This document shows positions 1 through 7,776 of a stretch of 64,000 nt of DNA, in pieces. The stretch is taken from positions 62,001 through 126,000 of the forward strand of contig JBDTEO010000020.1 of the NCBI GenBank assembly GCA_039922495.1. The letters are read 5' to 3'. The position numbers and the translations under genes are program-made. Position 1 is the stretch's first letter. Each line of letters opens with the position of its first letter. Under the pieces are notes generated by a model. That model was given only the letters and a program-made list of their open reading frames with translations. It searched no databases and was not told the DNA's origin. This stretch comes from JALYYC01 sp039922495 (GTDB taxonomy: Bacteria > Chloroflexota > Dormibacteria > CF-121).

Positions 1-503
1 AACGAGGAGCACACGTTGAGCAGGGTCGTCTTTCCAGTCCCGGTTCCGCCCGAGATCAGGAGGTTGGAGCGAGCCATGACACAGGCCTTGAGAAAGCCAA
101 CCGCCTCGCCGGTGATGGTGCCGAAGTTGACCAGGTCCTCGGCCTGGTACGGATCCCGCGAGAACTTTCGGATGGTCAGCATCGGCCCGTCGAGCGCGAT
201 CGGCGAGATGACCGCGTTTACGCGCGAGCCGTCGAGCAGACGGGCATCCACCATCGGCGTCCGGAAGTCGATCCGGCGGCCGACCGCGGAGACGATGAAA
301 TCGATGACGCGGAGAAGGTGATTCTCATCGTCGAACTTACGATCGGTCAGCAGAATCTTGCCGCCGCGCTCGACGTAGACGTTTTCATGGCCGTTGACCA
401 TGACCTCGGTCAAGCTGTCGTCAAGGACTAGATCCCGGATCGGTCCGAGCGCTTCGTAATACCGGGCGAGCTCGTCCTGTGAAACTTCGGACGCATTGAC
501 CAT
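1..503 (-). CDS. Second CpaF/TadA-like secretion ATPase, partial
   Basis: Minus-strand translation gives a CpaF-type ATPase that leaves the window at base 1. Visible blocks are TEVMVNG, a PMVDARL..DGSRVN block, LTIRKFS and a complete Walker A, SGGTGTGKTT. It closely matches the full-length CpaF at 3491-4915, but begins only about 30 residues before the TEVMVNG block, so it lacks the roughly 100-residue N-terminal region of its neighbour. The ATG at 503 is preceded by a GGGGGA Shine-Dalgarno site about 9 bases upstream. In this family the hexameric ATPase powers Flp pilus assembly at the inner face of the membrane. Being a second copy after comFC, it could power a sub-branch of the same pilus or a separate machine. 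The C-terminal half lies outside the window. Confidence 0.9.
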   Translation of the reverse strand, partial: MVNASEVSQDELARYYEALGPIRDLVLDDSLTEVMVNGHENVYVERGGKILLTDRKFDDENHLLRVIDFIVSAVGRRIDFRTPMVDARLLDGSRVNAVISPIALDGPMLTIRKFSRDPYQAEDLVNFGTITGEAVGFLKACVMARSNLLISGGTGTGKTTLLNVCSS

Positions 504-532
504 GAAGCTAGATCCCCCAGATTGAGAATTTG

Positions 533-551
533 GGAATAGTCGGACTATTCC
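533..551. promoter_or_regulatory. 19-bp palindrome upstream of the second cpaF
   Basis: Nine-base arms, GGAATAGTC and GACTATTCC, flank one central base. The site overlaps the comFC stop codon and lies 30-48 bases upstream of the ATG at 503. The one-base centre makes a DNA-binding operator more likely than an RNA hairpin, although a 6-bp stem with a 7-base loop is possible. The function is inferred. Confidence 0.35.
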
Positions 552-1192
552 GGCAATGTAACGAGGGGGGCCGCCAAAGTATGCGGCACGGCCAGGACCA
601 GAAAGGCGGCCACCGAGCCGCCGGCCGCTTCCAGGGCGTCCGCAGCCGCCCGTAAGGTCGCCCCGGTGGTGCACACATCGTCGATCAGGCCGATAGCCGT
701 TGGTGGGCCCGCTGGGCCAACCCAGCGGAAGGCCCCCGCCACGTTCGCCTCCCGCTGGCGCCCGGTGAGCCCAACTTGCGGTGCCGTGGCTCGAACTCGC
801 GCCAGACCGGCGACCACGGGGAGGGTGAGCGCCCGGCCCAACTGGTTCGCCAGCTGCTCCGCCTGATTAAAGCCGCGCTCCCGGGCCCGGTCGGGGTGCA
901 GGGGGACGAAGCTCAGGGCCTGCAGCGGGAGCTCGGCCTTGAGCGCGCTGGCGATCAGCGGCAACGCCAGGGCGGACCCAAGCGCCGGCCGGCCGCGATA
1001 TTTGAAGGTATGAATCGCCTGCTGGAAGGGCCCGTCGAGCCGCGCCCCGGCGAGCAGGGGCAGTCCCGCCAGCGTGGCGTGCGGCGCCGGGCGCAGCGAG
1101 GCCGCGCAGCCTGGACACCAGCGAGTCCCGCGTCGCGCGCAGCCGCCGCACGACGGGGGAAAGATCAGGTCGAGAAGGTCGCTAGGCCGCAA
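545..1192 (-). CDS. comFC: ComFC-family phosphoribosyltransferase-like protein
   Basis: This 215-residue protein has two N-terminal CxxC pairs (Cys15/18 and Cys26/29), as in the ComFC/GntX zinc finger. A VPLHPDRARERGFNQ block follows at 96-110, and the PRPP-binding signature IDDVCTTGATL lies at 170-180. ComFC proteins are cytoplasmic and take part in natural transformation, where incoming DNA is handled after pilus-based uptake. The start overlaps the upstream DUF192 gene by 11 bases. Its place among Tad pilus genes, just before a second pilus ATPase, suggests a link between pilus function and DNA uptake, but no comEA or comEC is visible here. Confidence 0.9.
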   Translation of the reverse strand: MRPSDLLDLIFPPSCGGCARRGTRWCPGCAASLRPAPHATLAGLPLLAGARLDGPFQQAIHTFKYRGRPALGSALALPLIASALKAELPLQALSFVPLHPDRARERGFNQAEQLANQLGRALTLPVVAGLARVRATAPQVGLTGRQREANVAGAFRWVGPAGPPTAIGLIDDVCTTGATLRAAADALEAAGGSVAAFLVLAVPHTLAAPLVTLPE

Positions 1193-1538
1193 CCGTCAAC
1201 CGGTCGCCGCGCTTGATGGCGTGGCGGCGAACCGCCCCGGCCGGGAGCTCGGCCACCTTGTCGGCACGCCAGACGAAGGGCACCATGCCGGTCCAGGGTC
1301 GAACCCGCTCGTAGGCGCGCACCACCGACCCGCCCTTGTCGAGAAAGACGGCGTCGATTGGAAAGCGCATGAACATCATGTGGATGCCATTGCAGGAGTT
1401 GATCAGGAGGCCGCCGTTCTCGGGCAGCCCGCGGCGGCCCATCAGTCCCATGCCGCGGCTCCAGAAGTTGGAGGCGACCTCGAGCGGCTCGGCGACGATC
1501 GTCCCGTCGTCTTTTGTCAGTCGCAAAACTCTTGACAT
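1182..1538 (-). CDS. DUF192 family protein
   Basis: This 118-residue protein matches DUF192, with the conserved GLMGR segment, an N-G-I-H-M-M-F-M-RFPIDAVFLD core and the P-AGAVRRHAIKRGDRL end. The family is small, widespread and of unknown biochemical role. No clear signal peptide is present. A perfect TATAAT hexamer lies only two bases upstream of the ATG at 1538. If it is used as a -10 box, the transcript would start at or just inside the assigned start, so translation may begin a few codons later, for example at TTG codon 5. It overlaps comFC by 11 bases. Confidence 0.85.
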   Translation of the reverse strand: MSRVLRLTKDDGTIVAEPLEVASNFWSRGMGLMGRRGLPENGGLLINSCNGIHMMFMRFPIDAVFLDKGGSVVRAYERVRPWTGMVPFVWRADKVAELPAGAVRRHAIKRGDRLTVAA

Positions 1539-1540
1539 GT

Positions 1541-1546
1541 ATTATA
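1541..1546 (-). promoter_or_regulatory. TATAAT -10 box before the DUF192 gene
   Basis: The minus strand reads TATAAT exactly, preceded by GG. No good -35 hexamer is seen. It lies just after the hairpin that follows tadC, so a new transcript for DUF192, comFC and the second cpaF could start here. Confidence 0.45.
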
Positions 1547-1575
1547 CCTGGCCGGTTTTCAGGGAACCCAAGCCC

Positions 1576-1604
1576 GGGAAGAGGACGCCCGGCGCCCTCT
1601 CCCC
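1576..1604 (-). terminator. Hairpin after tadC
   Basis: Nine-base arms (GGGGAGAGG and CCTCTTCCC on the minus strand, one G-U pair) enclose an 11-base loop, starting 6 bases after the tadC stop codon. No U-run follows, so this may be a weak or factor-dependent terminator or an RNA-stabilising stem at the 3' end of the pilus transcript. Confidence 0.4.
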
Positions 1605-1610
1605 GCGGTC

Positions 1611-2537
1611 CTATTTGTGGGTGAAGGTGTGCATGATGAGGATCACGGCGGGTCCCATCAGCACGATGAAGAGCGTTGGGAAGATGCAGCCAATCATCGG
1701 GAAGAGCATCTTGAGTGGCGCCTGGGCGGCCTGTTCCTCAGCCCGCTGACGGCGACGGCGACGCATTTCTTCCGACTGGATCCGCAGCACCTTCGCGATA
1801 CCGACGCCCAACTGCTCCGACTGGATCAACGCCTGGATGAACGTGTGCAACTCTTCGACGCCGGAGCGGCGGCCCATCTCGTCGAGCGCCTCGAGGCGGG
1901 GCCGGCCGAGCCGGATCTCATTCAGCACCTGGGCGAACTCATCCGAGAGCGCGTTCTTGAACTTTTCGGTGAGCCGGCCGATGGCCGCATCGAAGCCCAA
2001 ACCGGCTTCGACGGAAATCGTCAGCAGGTCGAGGGCGTTGGGCAGGGCGAGGCGGAGCTCTTTCTGCCGGCCCTTGATCAGGTTGTTGAGCCACAGATCA
2101 GGAAGGAAGCGGCCAAGCACGAACCCGAGGGCGATCGCGCCACCCTTGATTGGCAGGCTCGACGCACCGAGCACGCCGCTGAGTCCGAGGGCAACGAGCG
2201 CCATGACGATGCCGGCGATGACCTTGAGTACTTCGAAGCCGTTGACGCTCAGGCCGTACGGTCGCCCAGCAAGGTTGATCTTGTTCTGGACCACGAGCTG
2301 GCGGTTCTTCGCCATCCGCGAGGTGAGGAGGCTGCCGATCCGCTCGAGGGCCGGCTTGATGAACCGCTCGCTGAACGGCAGCGAGAGTTCGATCTCGTCG
2401 AGCGTCAGGTTGTGATCGCGGTACTGGGCCAGGCGCTCAGCGATGAGGTCCTGCCGCGGCTTGGCCGTGACGGCCTGTACCGCGATGAAGACGCCGCTGA
2501 AGGCGAGAAAGGCGAAGACGATAGTAAAAATATTCAT
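1611..2537 (-). CDS. tadC: TadC, Flp pilus inner-membrane platform protein
   Basis: This 308-residue protein has an N-terminal membrane segment, a cytoplasmic region, a GspF-type core around GLGFDAAIGRL and ALIQSEQLGVGIAKVLR, and two C-terminal hydrophobic stretches. This is typical of T2SSF-domain TadC. With TadB it forms the membrane platform on which CpaF acts to polymerise the pilus. I chose the ATG at 2537 because it follows the tadB stop by 5 bases and begins with a hydrophobic segment. Longer in-frame starts would run through tadB. Confidence 0.9.
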   Translation of the reverse strand: MNIFTIVFAFLAFSGVFIAVQAVTAKPRQDLIAERLAQYRDHNLTLDEIELSLPFSERFIKPALERIGSLLTSRMAKNRQLVVQNKINLAGRPYGLSVNGFEVLKVIAGIVMALVALGLSGVLGASSLPIKGGAIALGFVLGRFLPDLWLNNLIKGRQKELRLALPNALDLLTISVEAGLGFDAAIGRLTEKFKNALSDEFAQVLNEIRLGRPRLEALDEMGRRSGVEELHTFIQALIQSEQLGVGIAKVLRIQSEEMRRRRRQRAEEQAAQAPLKMLFPMIGCIFPTLFIVLMGPAVILIMHTFTHK

Positions 2538-2542
2538 TCCCA

Positions 2543-3490
2543 CTACACCTGGATGTTCGTGATTTTCGAGATGATCCCGTAGCCGATCGTGATCGAGACC
2601 AGGCCCATCCCGATGAGGACGTAACCAAGCCATTCGTGGAAGAGCGGAGTGATGTAGCTCGGGCTGATGAACGTGAGCAGCAAGGCCAGGGCGAACGGCA
2701 GGCCGGTGATGATGTATCCGGAGGCCCGCGCCTGGGCGGTGAGCGTGCGGATTTCGCCCTGGATCCGGATGCGTTCCCGGATGGTGAAGGCGATCGTATC
2801 GAGAATCTCGGCGAGGTTACCGCCGACCACCCGGTGGATTTGCACCGCGGTGACCATGAGGTCGAAGTCCTCACTCTCGATGCGCTTGACCATGTGCTGG
2901 AGGGCGTCATCGACGGACACACCGAGGTTCATCTCGCGCGTTGCCCGGCTGAACTCGTCCGCCATCGGCGGCGAGGAGCTCTTGGCGATGGTGGCCATCG
3001 CCTGGGCGAAGGAGTAACCGGCCTTGAGGGCGTTCGACAGCAAGACGATCGTGTCGCCGAGCTGATTGTTGAAGGCCTTGAGGCGACGGCGCTGCCGGAA
3101 CTTCAGGAAGAAGCCCGGCGCGAAGTAGCCGACCGGGAGGCCGATCAGGGCCAACGCCGGATTGTGAAACCGCAGGAAGATGACCAGGCTGAGGAGGATG
3201 ATGAGACCGACGATCACCATGACGTACTCGGAAACCCGAAGCTTCAAGTCCGCCTTGGCGAGCTCTTCGGTGAGCTTGGACGTCCGGCCACCCTTCTTGG
3301 TCAGGCTCTTGTTGAAGCCCTCCATCAGGCCTTCGACCAGACCGCTCTTTTTACCCGGCACTGCCGTCGGGTTGTAGCCGTCCATGTGCAGATCGGTAGC
3401 ATCCTCCGGCTTCCGGTTTGCGGCGAGTGCCATGACCACGATCAGGGCGCCAATCGCCGCCATGGCCGCGAAGACGAGTTGAAGCGACAC
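2543..3490 (-). CDS. tadB: TadB, Flp pilus inner-membrane platform protein
   Basis: This 315-residue protein has an N-terminal membrane helix, a central pair of hydrophobic segments near residues 90-130, a T2SSF/GspF domain (LKAGYSFAQAMATIA, then VQIHRVVGGNLAEILDTIA) and C-terminal membrane segments. It pairs with TadC as the platform of the Flp pilus machine. The GTG start at 3490 directly abuts the TAA stop of cpaF, so translation is very likely coupled. Confidence 0.92.
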   Translation of the reverse strand: MSLQLVFAAMAAIGALIVVMALAANRKPEDATDLHMDGYNPTAVPGKKSGLVEGLMEGFNKSLTKKGGRTSKLTEELAKADLKLRVSEYVMVIVGLIILLSLVIFLRFHNPALALIGLPVGYFAPGFFLKFRQRRRLKAFNNQLGDTIVLLSNALKAGYSFAQAMATIAKSSSPPMADEFSRATREMNLGVSVDDALQHMVKRIESEDFDLMVTAVQIHRVVGGNLAEILDTIAFTIRERIRIQGEIRTLTAQARASGYIITGLPFALALLLTFISPSYITPLFHEWLGYVLIGMGLVSITIGYGIISKITNIQV

Positions 3491-4915
3491 TTATTTGCCT
3501 CCTTGTCCAGCAGGGTCCGGTACGGGTGTGAACAGATCCTTCGACAGGCCCTCACCCGACGACTGCAGATGATCGAAATACTTCGGAATGATCCCCGTGG
3601 CCGTGAAGTAGCCCTGGACCTTGCCGTCTTCGCTAACGCCGGTTTGCTTAAACATGAATATGTCCTGCACTTTCACCTGGTCGCCATGCAGACCGAGCAC
3701 TTCGCTGACGGCGATGATCTTGCGGGACCCATCGCGAAGGCGGCTCTGCTGCACGATGACGTTTATGGCGGACGAGATCTGTTCCCGGATCGCCCGGGAG
3801 GGCAGCTCAGCACCCGCCATTAACACCAACGTCTCGAGGCGGTTCAAACTGTCACGTGGCGAGTTTGCGTGGATGGTCGTCAACGATCCGTCATGACCGG
3901 TGTTCATGGCCTGGAGCATGTCCAGGGCCTCTCCTCCGCGGCACTCTCCGACTACGATTCGATCTGGGCGCATGCGCAGCGCGTTCACGACGAGGTCCCG
4001 GATGGCGATCCGGCCTCGGCCCTCGACCGTCGCCGGTCGTGACTCAAGTGTTACAACGTGCTCCTGGTTCAGCTGGAGCTCAGCGGCATCTTCGACGGTG
4101 ACGACCCGCTCCTCCTCGGGGATGAAGCTGGAGAGCACGTTCAGCGTCGTGGTCTTGCCGGAGCCGGTGCCGCCCGAGACCAGCATGTTCAGCTTCGCCC
4201 GCACGCAGGCGCGCACGAACTGGGCCATCGGGTCGGTGAGGGAGCCGAACTTGATCAGGTCGGAGATCTTGTACGGGTCCTTGGAGAATTTTCGGATGGT
4301 CAGGACCGGGCCGTTCAAGGCCAACGGCGGGATGATGACGTTGACACGGGAGCCGTCCTTGAGGCGGGCATCCACCATCGGTGAACTCTCGTCGATGCGC
4401 CGGCCGATGGTTGAGACAATTCGGTCGATCACCCGGCGCAGCTGATCGTCGCTCTCGAACTGGATTGACGACAGGGTCAGCTTGCCTTTGTGCTCCACGA
4501 ACACCTGGTCCGGACCGTTGACCATGATCTCCGTCACCGTTGGGTCATTGATCAGGGATTCGATCGGGCCGAGTCCAAGGAAGTCATTGAGGACCGAATC
4601 CAGCAGCCGCTGGCGCTCCGGCTTGGTCACGGTCAGGCCCATCTCGGTGATGACCCCGTTGAGCGCGTCGGTGATCCGGCCGGCCCGCTGCTCGCGGTCT
4701 TCCTCCTCGGAGGCATCGAGATCCTCGATCAGCCGGGCCTGGAGCCGGTTCTTGATCCGCTCGGCCTGCACCTCGAAGGGGCTCCGGGTCCGGGCGACGG
4801 GGTTCTGAACGCGCGGCGCGGTGGCGGCTGAGCCACCCTGGGGCACGAAGGCGCCATCGGGCACGCCCGAGGGATCCGGCCCCTGCTGCTTCTGGACGCG
4901 ATCGAGAAGCGACAC
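3491..4915 (-). CDS. cpaF: CpaF/TadA pilus assembly ATPase
   Basis: This 474-residue protein is a full-length CpaF. Residues 1-110 form a variable Pro/Gln-rich and helical region. The conserved VTEIMVNG block lies near 130, Walker A (GGTGSGKT) at 248-255, the Walker B region RIVVGECRGGEALDM near 319-333, and the His box GHDGSLTTIHAN near 340-351. The hexamer hydrolyses ATP to drive pilin assembly on TadB/TadC. The GTG start at 4915 is supported by GGAGGG 10 bases upstream. About 100 bases separate it from cpaE. Confidence 0.96.
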   Translation of the reverse strand: MSLLDRVQKQQGPDPSGVPDGAFVPQGGSAATAPRVQNPVARTRSPFEVQAERIKNRLQARLIEDLDASEEEDREQRAGRITDALNGVITEMGLTVTKPERQRLLDSVLNDFLGLGPIESLINDPTVTEIMVNGPDQVFVEHKGKLTLSSIQFESDDQLRRVIDRIVSTIGRRIDESSPMVDARLKDGSRVNVIIPPLALNGPVLTIRKFSKDPYKISDLIKFGSLTDPMAQFVRACVRAKLNMLVSGGTGSGKTTTLNVLSSFIPEEERVVTVEDAAELQLNQEHVVTLESRPATVEGRGRIAIRDLVVNALRMRPDRIVVGECRGGEALDMLQAMNTGHDGSLTTIHANSPRDSLNRLETLVLMAGAELPSRAIREQISSAINVIVQQSRLRDGSRKIIAVSEVLGLHGDQVKVQDIFMFKQTGVSEDGKVQGYFTATGIIPKYFDHLQSSGEGLSKDLFTPVPDPAGQGGK

Positions 4916-5014
4916 GGGCTACCGGCCCTCCGCGCATTTCACTGCCGGACCTGCAAAGGTCGCGGGGAGTGACGGCCGTCGCCGGCCGAAGACAACCGAG
5001 TCCATCTCTATGTC

Positions 5015-6274
5015 TTAACGCCGGGCGAACAGACCCTTGCGGGGTTTCTTGTCTGTCCCTTCCGGCTCGGCGACCTGGGGAGTCGGCAGGAGCTTGGACA
5101 CCAGCTCACGAATGCGCTGGCTGATCTCCGCCTCCGGGTGGGTGCTGACGAACGGGTTCCCCCGGTTCACCGAGTTGATGACGAGCTTGGCGTCGTTGGG
5201 AATCTGGCCCGCGATCGGAAAGCGAAGGTTGGCCTCGACACTCTCCTTGTTGAATTCGGAATGGGCATCCGACTTGTTCAAGAGCAGGACCACCCGGTCC
5301 GGAGAGATCGAGAGGGAGTCGAAGATTTTCAACGCCAGCTTGGTGTTCTTGATCGAGGGGATGCTGAGCGAGGTCACGACCACGACCTTGTCGGCGTGGT
5401 CCAGCACCTCGAGGTTGATCTCGCCCAGGTGGGCGCTGCTGTCGACAATGATGAAGTCGAACATCTTCCGCAGCTCGCTGAAGATGCGGCGGATATGGTC
5501 GACCGTGACCAGGTCGGCCAGCTCCGGGCTGGTCGGGGTGAGCAGCACCTTGATCCCGAAGGGGCCGTCGACCATGATCTCGCGAATGAAGTCGGCATCC
5601 ATGTGATCGATGTTCTCGATCAGATCGGTGATGCCCTGGGAGTGGTCCAGGTTGAGCAGCACGCCGATATCGCCAAACTGGAGGTCGAGGTCGACGAGCG
5701 CGACCTTGCCCTTCGTCTCGTTGGCCATCGAGACCGCCAGGTTGGCGGCCAGCAGGGACTTCCCCACGCCGCCCTTGCCCGAGTAGAAGAAGAACACCTG
5801 GCCGCTCTCGCTCCGACGTGGCGCCTCGCCACCCGGTGGGGCGGCCGCGACCGGGGCCGTCGCGCCCGTCGACTTGGCCATGAACGATTCCTTCTTTTGC
5901 TCGAGCTGATAGACGCGGCGAATGCTGGCAATCAACTCGTCGCCTGAGAAGGGCTTGATCAGGAACTCTCGGGCACCCGACTGCATCGCGCGGCGAAGGT
6001 AGTCGCGTTCGCCCTGGACGGACATGATGATGACCGGGGAATTGGGGGCTTCCTGGGCCAGGGTCTCGGTCGCCTGGATCCCGTCCATGATCGGCATGTT
6101 GACGTCCATCAGAACGATGTCCGGCACCAGCTTCTTGGCCTGCTCGACACCCTCTTTCCCGTTGGCGGCGGTGCCAACGACCTGGATGTCGGGCTCAAAC
6201 GACAGGAGCTTCTGGAGGTTGTCCAGGGTGCTCGAAATGTCGTCAACGATGAGAACTTTGATCAGTTCGGTCAT
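5015..6274 (-). CDS. cpaE: CpaE/TadZ pilus ATPase with an N-terminal receiver domain
   Basis: This 419-residue protein has two parts. Residues 1-125 form a complete response-regulator receiver domain, with acidic DD at 11-12, phospho-acceptor Asp57 in LMDVNMP and Lys107 in LIKPF. Residues 155-400 form a ParA/MinD-type ATPase with the deviant Walker A SGKGGVGKS at 165-173. TadZ/CpaE proteins position the pilus machine in the cell. Many relatives have a degenerate receiver, but here all phosphorylation residues are present, so phosphorylation could control pilus placement or assembly. A candidate kinase is encoded just upstream at 7777-8862. Confidence 0.94.
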   Translation of the reverse strand: MTELIKVLIVDDISSTLDNLQKLLSFEPDIQVVGTAANGKEGVEQAKKLVPDIVLMDVNMPIMDGIQATETLAQEAPNSPVIIMSVQGERDYLRRAMQSGAREFLIKPFSGDELIASIRRVYQLEQKKESFMAKSTGATAPVAAAPPGGEAPRRSESGQVFFFYSGKGGVGKSLLAANLAVSMANETKGKVALVDLDLQFGDIGVLLNLDHSQGITDLIENIDHMDADFIREIMVDGPFGIKVLLTPTSPELADLVTVDHIRRIFSELRKMFDFIIVDSSAHLGEINLEVLDHADKVVVVTSLSIPSIKNTKLALKIFDSLSISPDRVVLLLNKSDAHSEFNKESVEANLRFPIAGQIPNDAKLVINSVNRGNPFVSTHPEAEISQRIRELVSKLLPTPQVAEPEGTDKKPRKGLFARR

Positions 6275-6298
6275 GCCACTATCTCTTCAAAGACGTAT

Positions 6299-6326
6299 CC
6301 CCGCGAAATCTTCCGATTTCGCGGGG
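6299..6326 (-). terminator. Strong hairpin between cpaB and cpaE
   Basis: Perfect 12-bp arms (GATTTCGCGGGG and its complement) enclose a four-base loop. On the operon strand the loop reads GGAA, a GNRA tetraloop. It lies 25 bases after the cpaB stop and 24 bases before the cpaE start. No U-run follows, so partial termination, RNA processing or protection of the upstream message are all possible. Confidence 0.55.
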
Positions 6327-6351
6327 ACTCTGTCAACGTATTTCTGGTGGT

Positions 6352-7101
6352 CTAGTGGATCCCGTAAGCGCCCGAGAACTGGTCGATGTCGATTACGGCG
6401 CTCGCCGGTTCAGGCACATCGTAGTCCTTGACCGACTTCAGGACGAACTTGTAGTTGGTGTTGTCGAGCGCCCACTTGAGCTGCTCCGCCTGGTTGAGCG
6501 TCACGATGACGGTCAAGCTGGACGAGATGCCGCGGGTGTTGGCGCCACCGGCCGGTCCGACCCGGATGACATGCAGGTTCGTAAATGCGGTCTTCGTCTT
6601 GGATACCTTCGCGTTGGTCGGCGTGTACGAGACGATCACGTCGACGCGGTCGTCTGGCTGGATGTATCCACCGGCGCCAACGAGCTCGCCGGTCGGAATC
6701 TGCATCGCGACCTGTCCACTCGGAATCGGGAGGAAAGCCTGCTTGGCGGGCTGAACCTCACCGGCGCTGTTGACGAGGTCGTAGTCGATGATCGCCTGGT
6801 TCTGATGGATCGCGATGCCGGCGTACTTGCCGACAACCAGGTCCTTTGCCCGGAAGGCATACGGCGGCGCCTGATCCGTGGTGAAGTTCTGAACAGTCAC
6901 CATGTCCGCTGTGATCTGGGTCGACGCGGGGATGTCTTTCAACGCTACCACCGCTGGCACGTTCTTGTTCCCCCCTCCGATCGCTGTCGTGCCGCCCGAG
7001 GTCCGGCCTACGAGCAGTGCGCCTCCAAACGCCACAATGGCAAGGAAAATACCGAAGATCAAGAGGATGCGGTTGCTCTTCGGCTTAACCTCCGTCGCCA
7101 A
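6352..7101 (-). CDS. cpaB: CpaB/RcpC pilus assembly protein with SAF domain
   Basis: This protein of about 249 residues has an N-terminal membrane helix (NRILLIFGIFLAIVAFGGAL), then a SAF domain (VVALKDIPASTQITADMV) and the RcpC/CpaB C-terminal domain with DDRVDVIVSYTP and VTLNQAEQLKWALD. In the Tad system CpaB is membrane-anchored on the outer face and helps assemble the pilus. An in-frame GTG at 7110 overlaps the Shine-Dalgarno sequence AGGAGG (7110-7115) and cannot be served by it. TTG at 7101, 8 bases downstream of that site, is the better start. Confidence 0.9.
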   Translation of the reverse strand: MATEVKPKSNRILLIFGIFLAIVAFGGALLVGRTSGGTTAIGGGNKNVPAVVALKDIPASTQITADMVTVQNFTTDQAPPYAFRAKDLVVGKYAGIAIHQNQAIIDYDLVNSAGEVQPAKQAFLPIPSGQVAMQIPTGELVGAGGYIQPDDRVDVIVSYTPTNAKVSKTKTAFTNLHVIRVGPAGGANTRGISSSLTVIVTLNQAEQLKWALDNTNYKFVLKSVKDYDVPEPASAVIDIDQFSGAYGIH

Positions 7102-7257
7102 TCGACTCACCTCCTGATTTTCTGCGTCCTCGCTCCACGCTGGGCGTGACGTCTTCGCATGCTGTATCTAGAAACACCTGCCCTTCCTTGCGCAGTTCAC
7201 GGACTCGAAAAAAGCTTGAGCGCCGGGGCGACGGCCCAGAACGGGCGGGGAAAACAA

Positions 7258-7283
7258 AGAGGGCCTGCTTGCGCAGACCCTCT
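7258..7283 (-). terminator. Rho-independent terminator after flp
   Basis: An 11-position stem (AGAGGG and CCCTCT, one internal mismatch, then CTGC/GCAG) has a GCAA GNRA-type loop on the minus strand and is followed by TTGTTTT. It lies 29 bases after the flp stop and about 150 bases before cpaB. It would let the abundant pilin message end while some read-through supplies the assembly genes. Confidence 0.8.
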
Positions 7284-7311
7284 CTTGTTCGCTCCACGGA
7301 GCAATCGATAC

Positions 7312-7491
7312 TTACTGGCCGAGACCGCCCGAGATGTTGCAGAACACGTTCTTGACCTGGTTGCCAAGAATGATCAGCACGACGATAACGACGACGGCGA
7401 TCAAGACGAGAATGAGGGCGTACTCGACCATGCCCTGCCCTTCCTCACGGTTGAGCAGCTCACGGAGCCTAAGGTACAAATTGGTCAACAT
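7312..7491 (-). CDS. flp: Flp-family type IVb pilin
   Basis: This 59-residue protein has a basic leader ending in REEG, then QGMVEYALI and a long hydrophobic stretch. Glu at +5 after the predicted cleavage (after Gly18, giving Gln19 as residue 1) followed by Tyr is the Flp pilin hallmark. It is the major subunit of the Tad pilus. Processing needs a TadV-type prepilin peptidase that is not in this window. The ATG at 7491 has a near-perfect AAGGAGGTGA site upstream. A single Cys51 lies near the C-terminus. Confidence 0.93.
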   Translation of the reverse strand: MLTNLYLRLRELLNREEGQGMVEYALILVLIAVVVIVVLIILGNQVKNVFCNISGGLGQ

Positions 7492-7633
7492 GCGATTCAC
7501 CTCCTTACTGTGTGCAGACCCAGTTTCACACCGGGCCGTCAACCAAGCAACGCTCGGTGAGCCAAAACTTGGCCAAGAAAATTTCACGACCCTGTAACAA
7601 ACGTCACGGGCGCCTGTGTCGGGCCGGTGTCCG

Positions 7634-7673
7634 CGCGCGGGCTCCTCGCCGCCGCAGAAGCGGCAGGGCTCGG
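7634..7673. repeat. Dispersed intergenic repeat, copy A
   Basis: This is a 40-base element closely matching 32782-32820. Both share CGCGCGGG, then a C/T-rich spacer (6 versus 5 bases), then an identical 19-base core starting GCCGCCGCAGAAGC, then (G/A)GCT(C/T)GG. The core can fold as GCCGC-AGAA-GCGGC. On the minus strand it reads as Cys-Arg-Phe-Cys-Gly-Gly. It lies between the kinase and flp. The rest of 7492-7776 shows only the flp leader and nothing else I recognise. Confidence 0.6.
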
Positions 7674-7776
7674 TTTGCCCTAGCTCGGACGGCCCGCCAC
7701 GCGCCCTAAGCTAAGCTGCGGCCTCGCGGCCACGACACCGTTGCCGTTCGCCTCTACTGCTTAGCCTGCTCCCTGG

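Noticed and set aside
7085..7297. A 70-codon open frame over the flp terminator and cpaB leader
   Set aside because: It contains the terminator stem, lacks a ribosome site and has no family resemblance.
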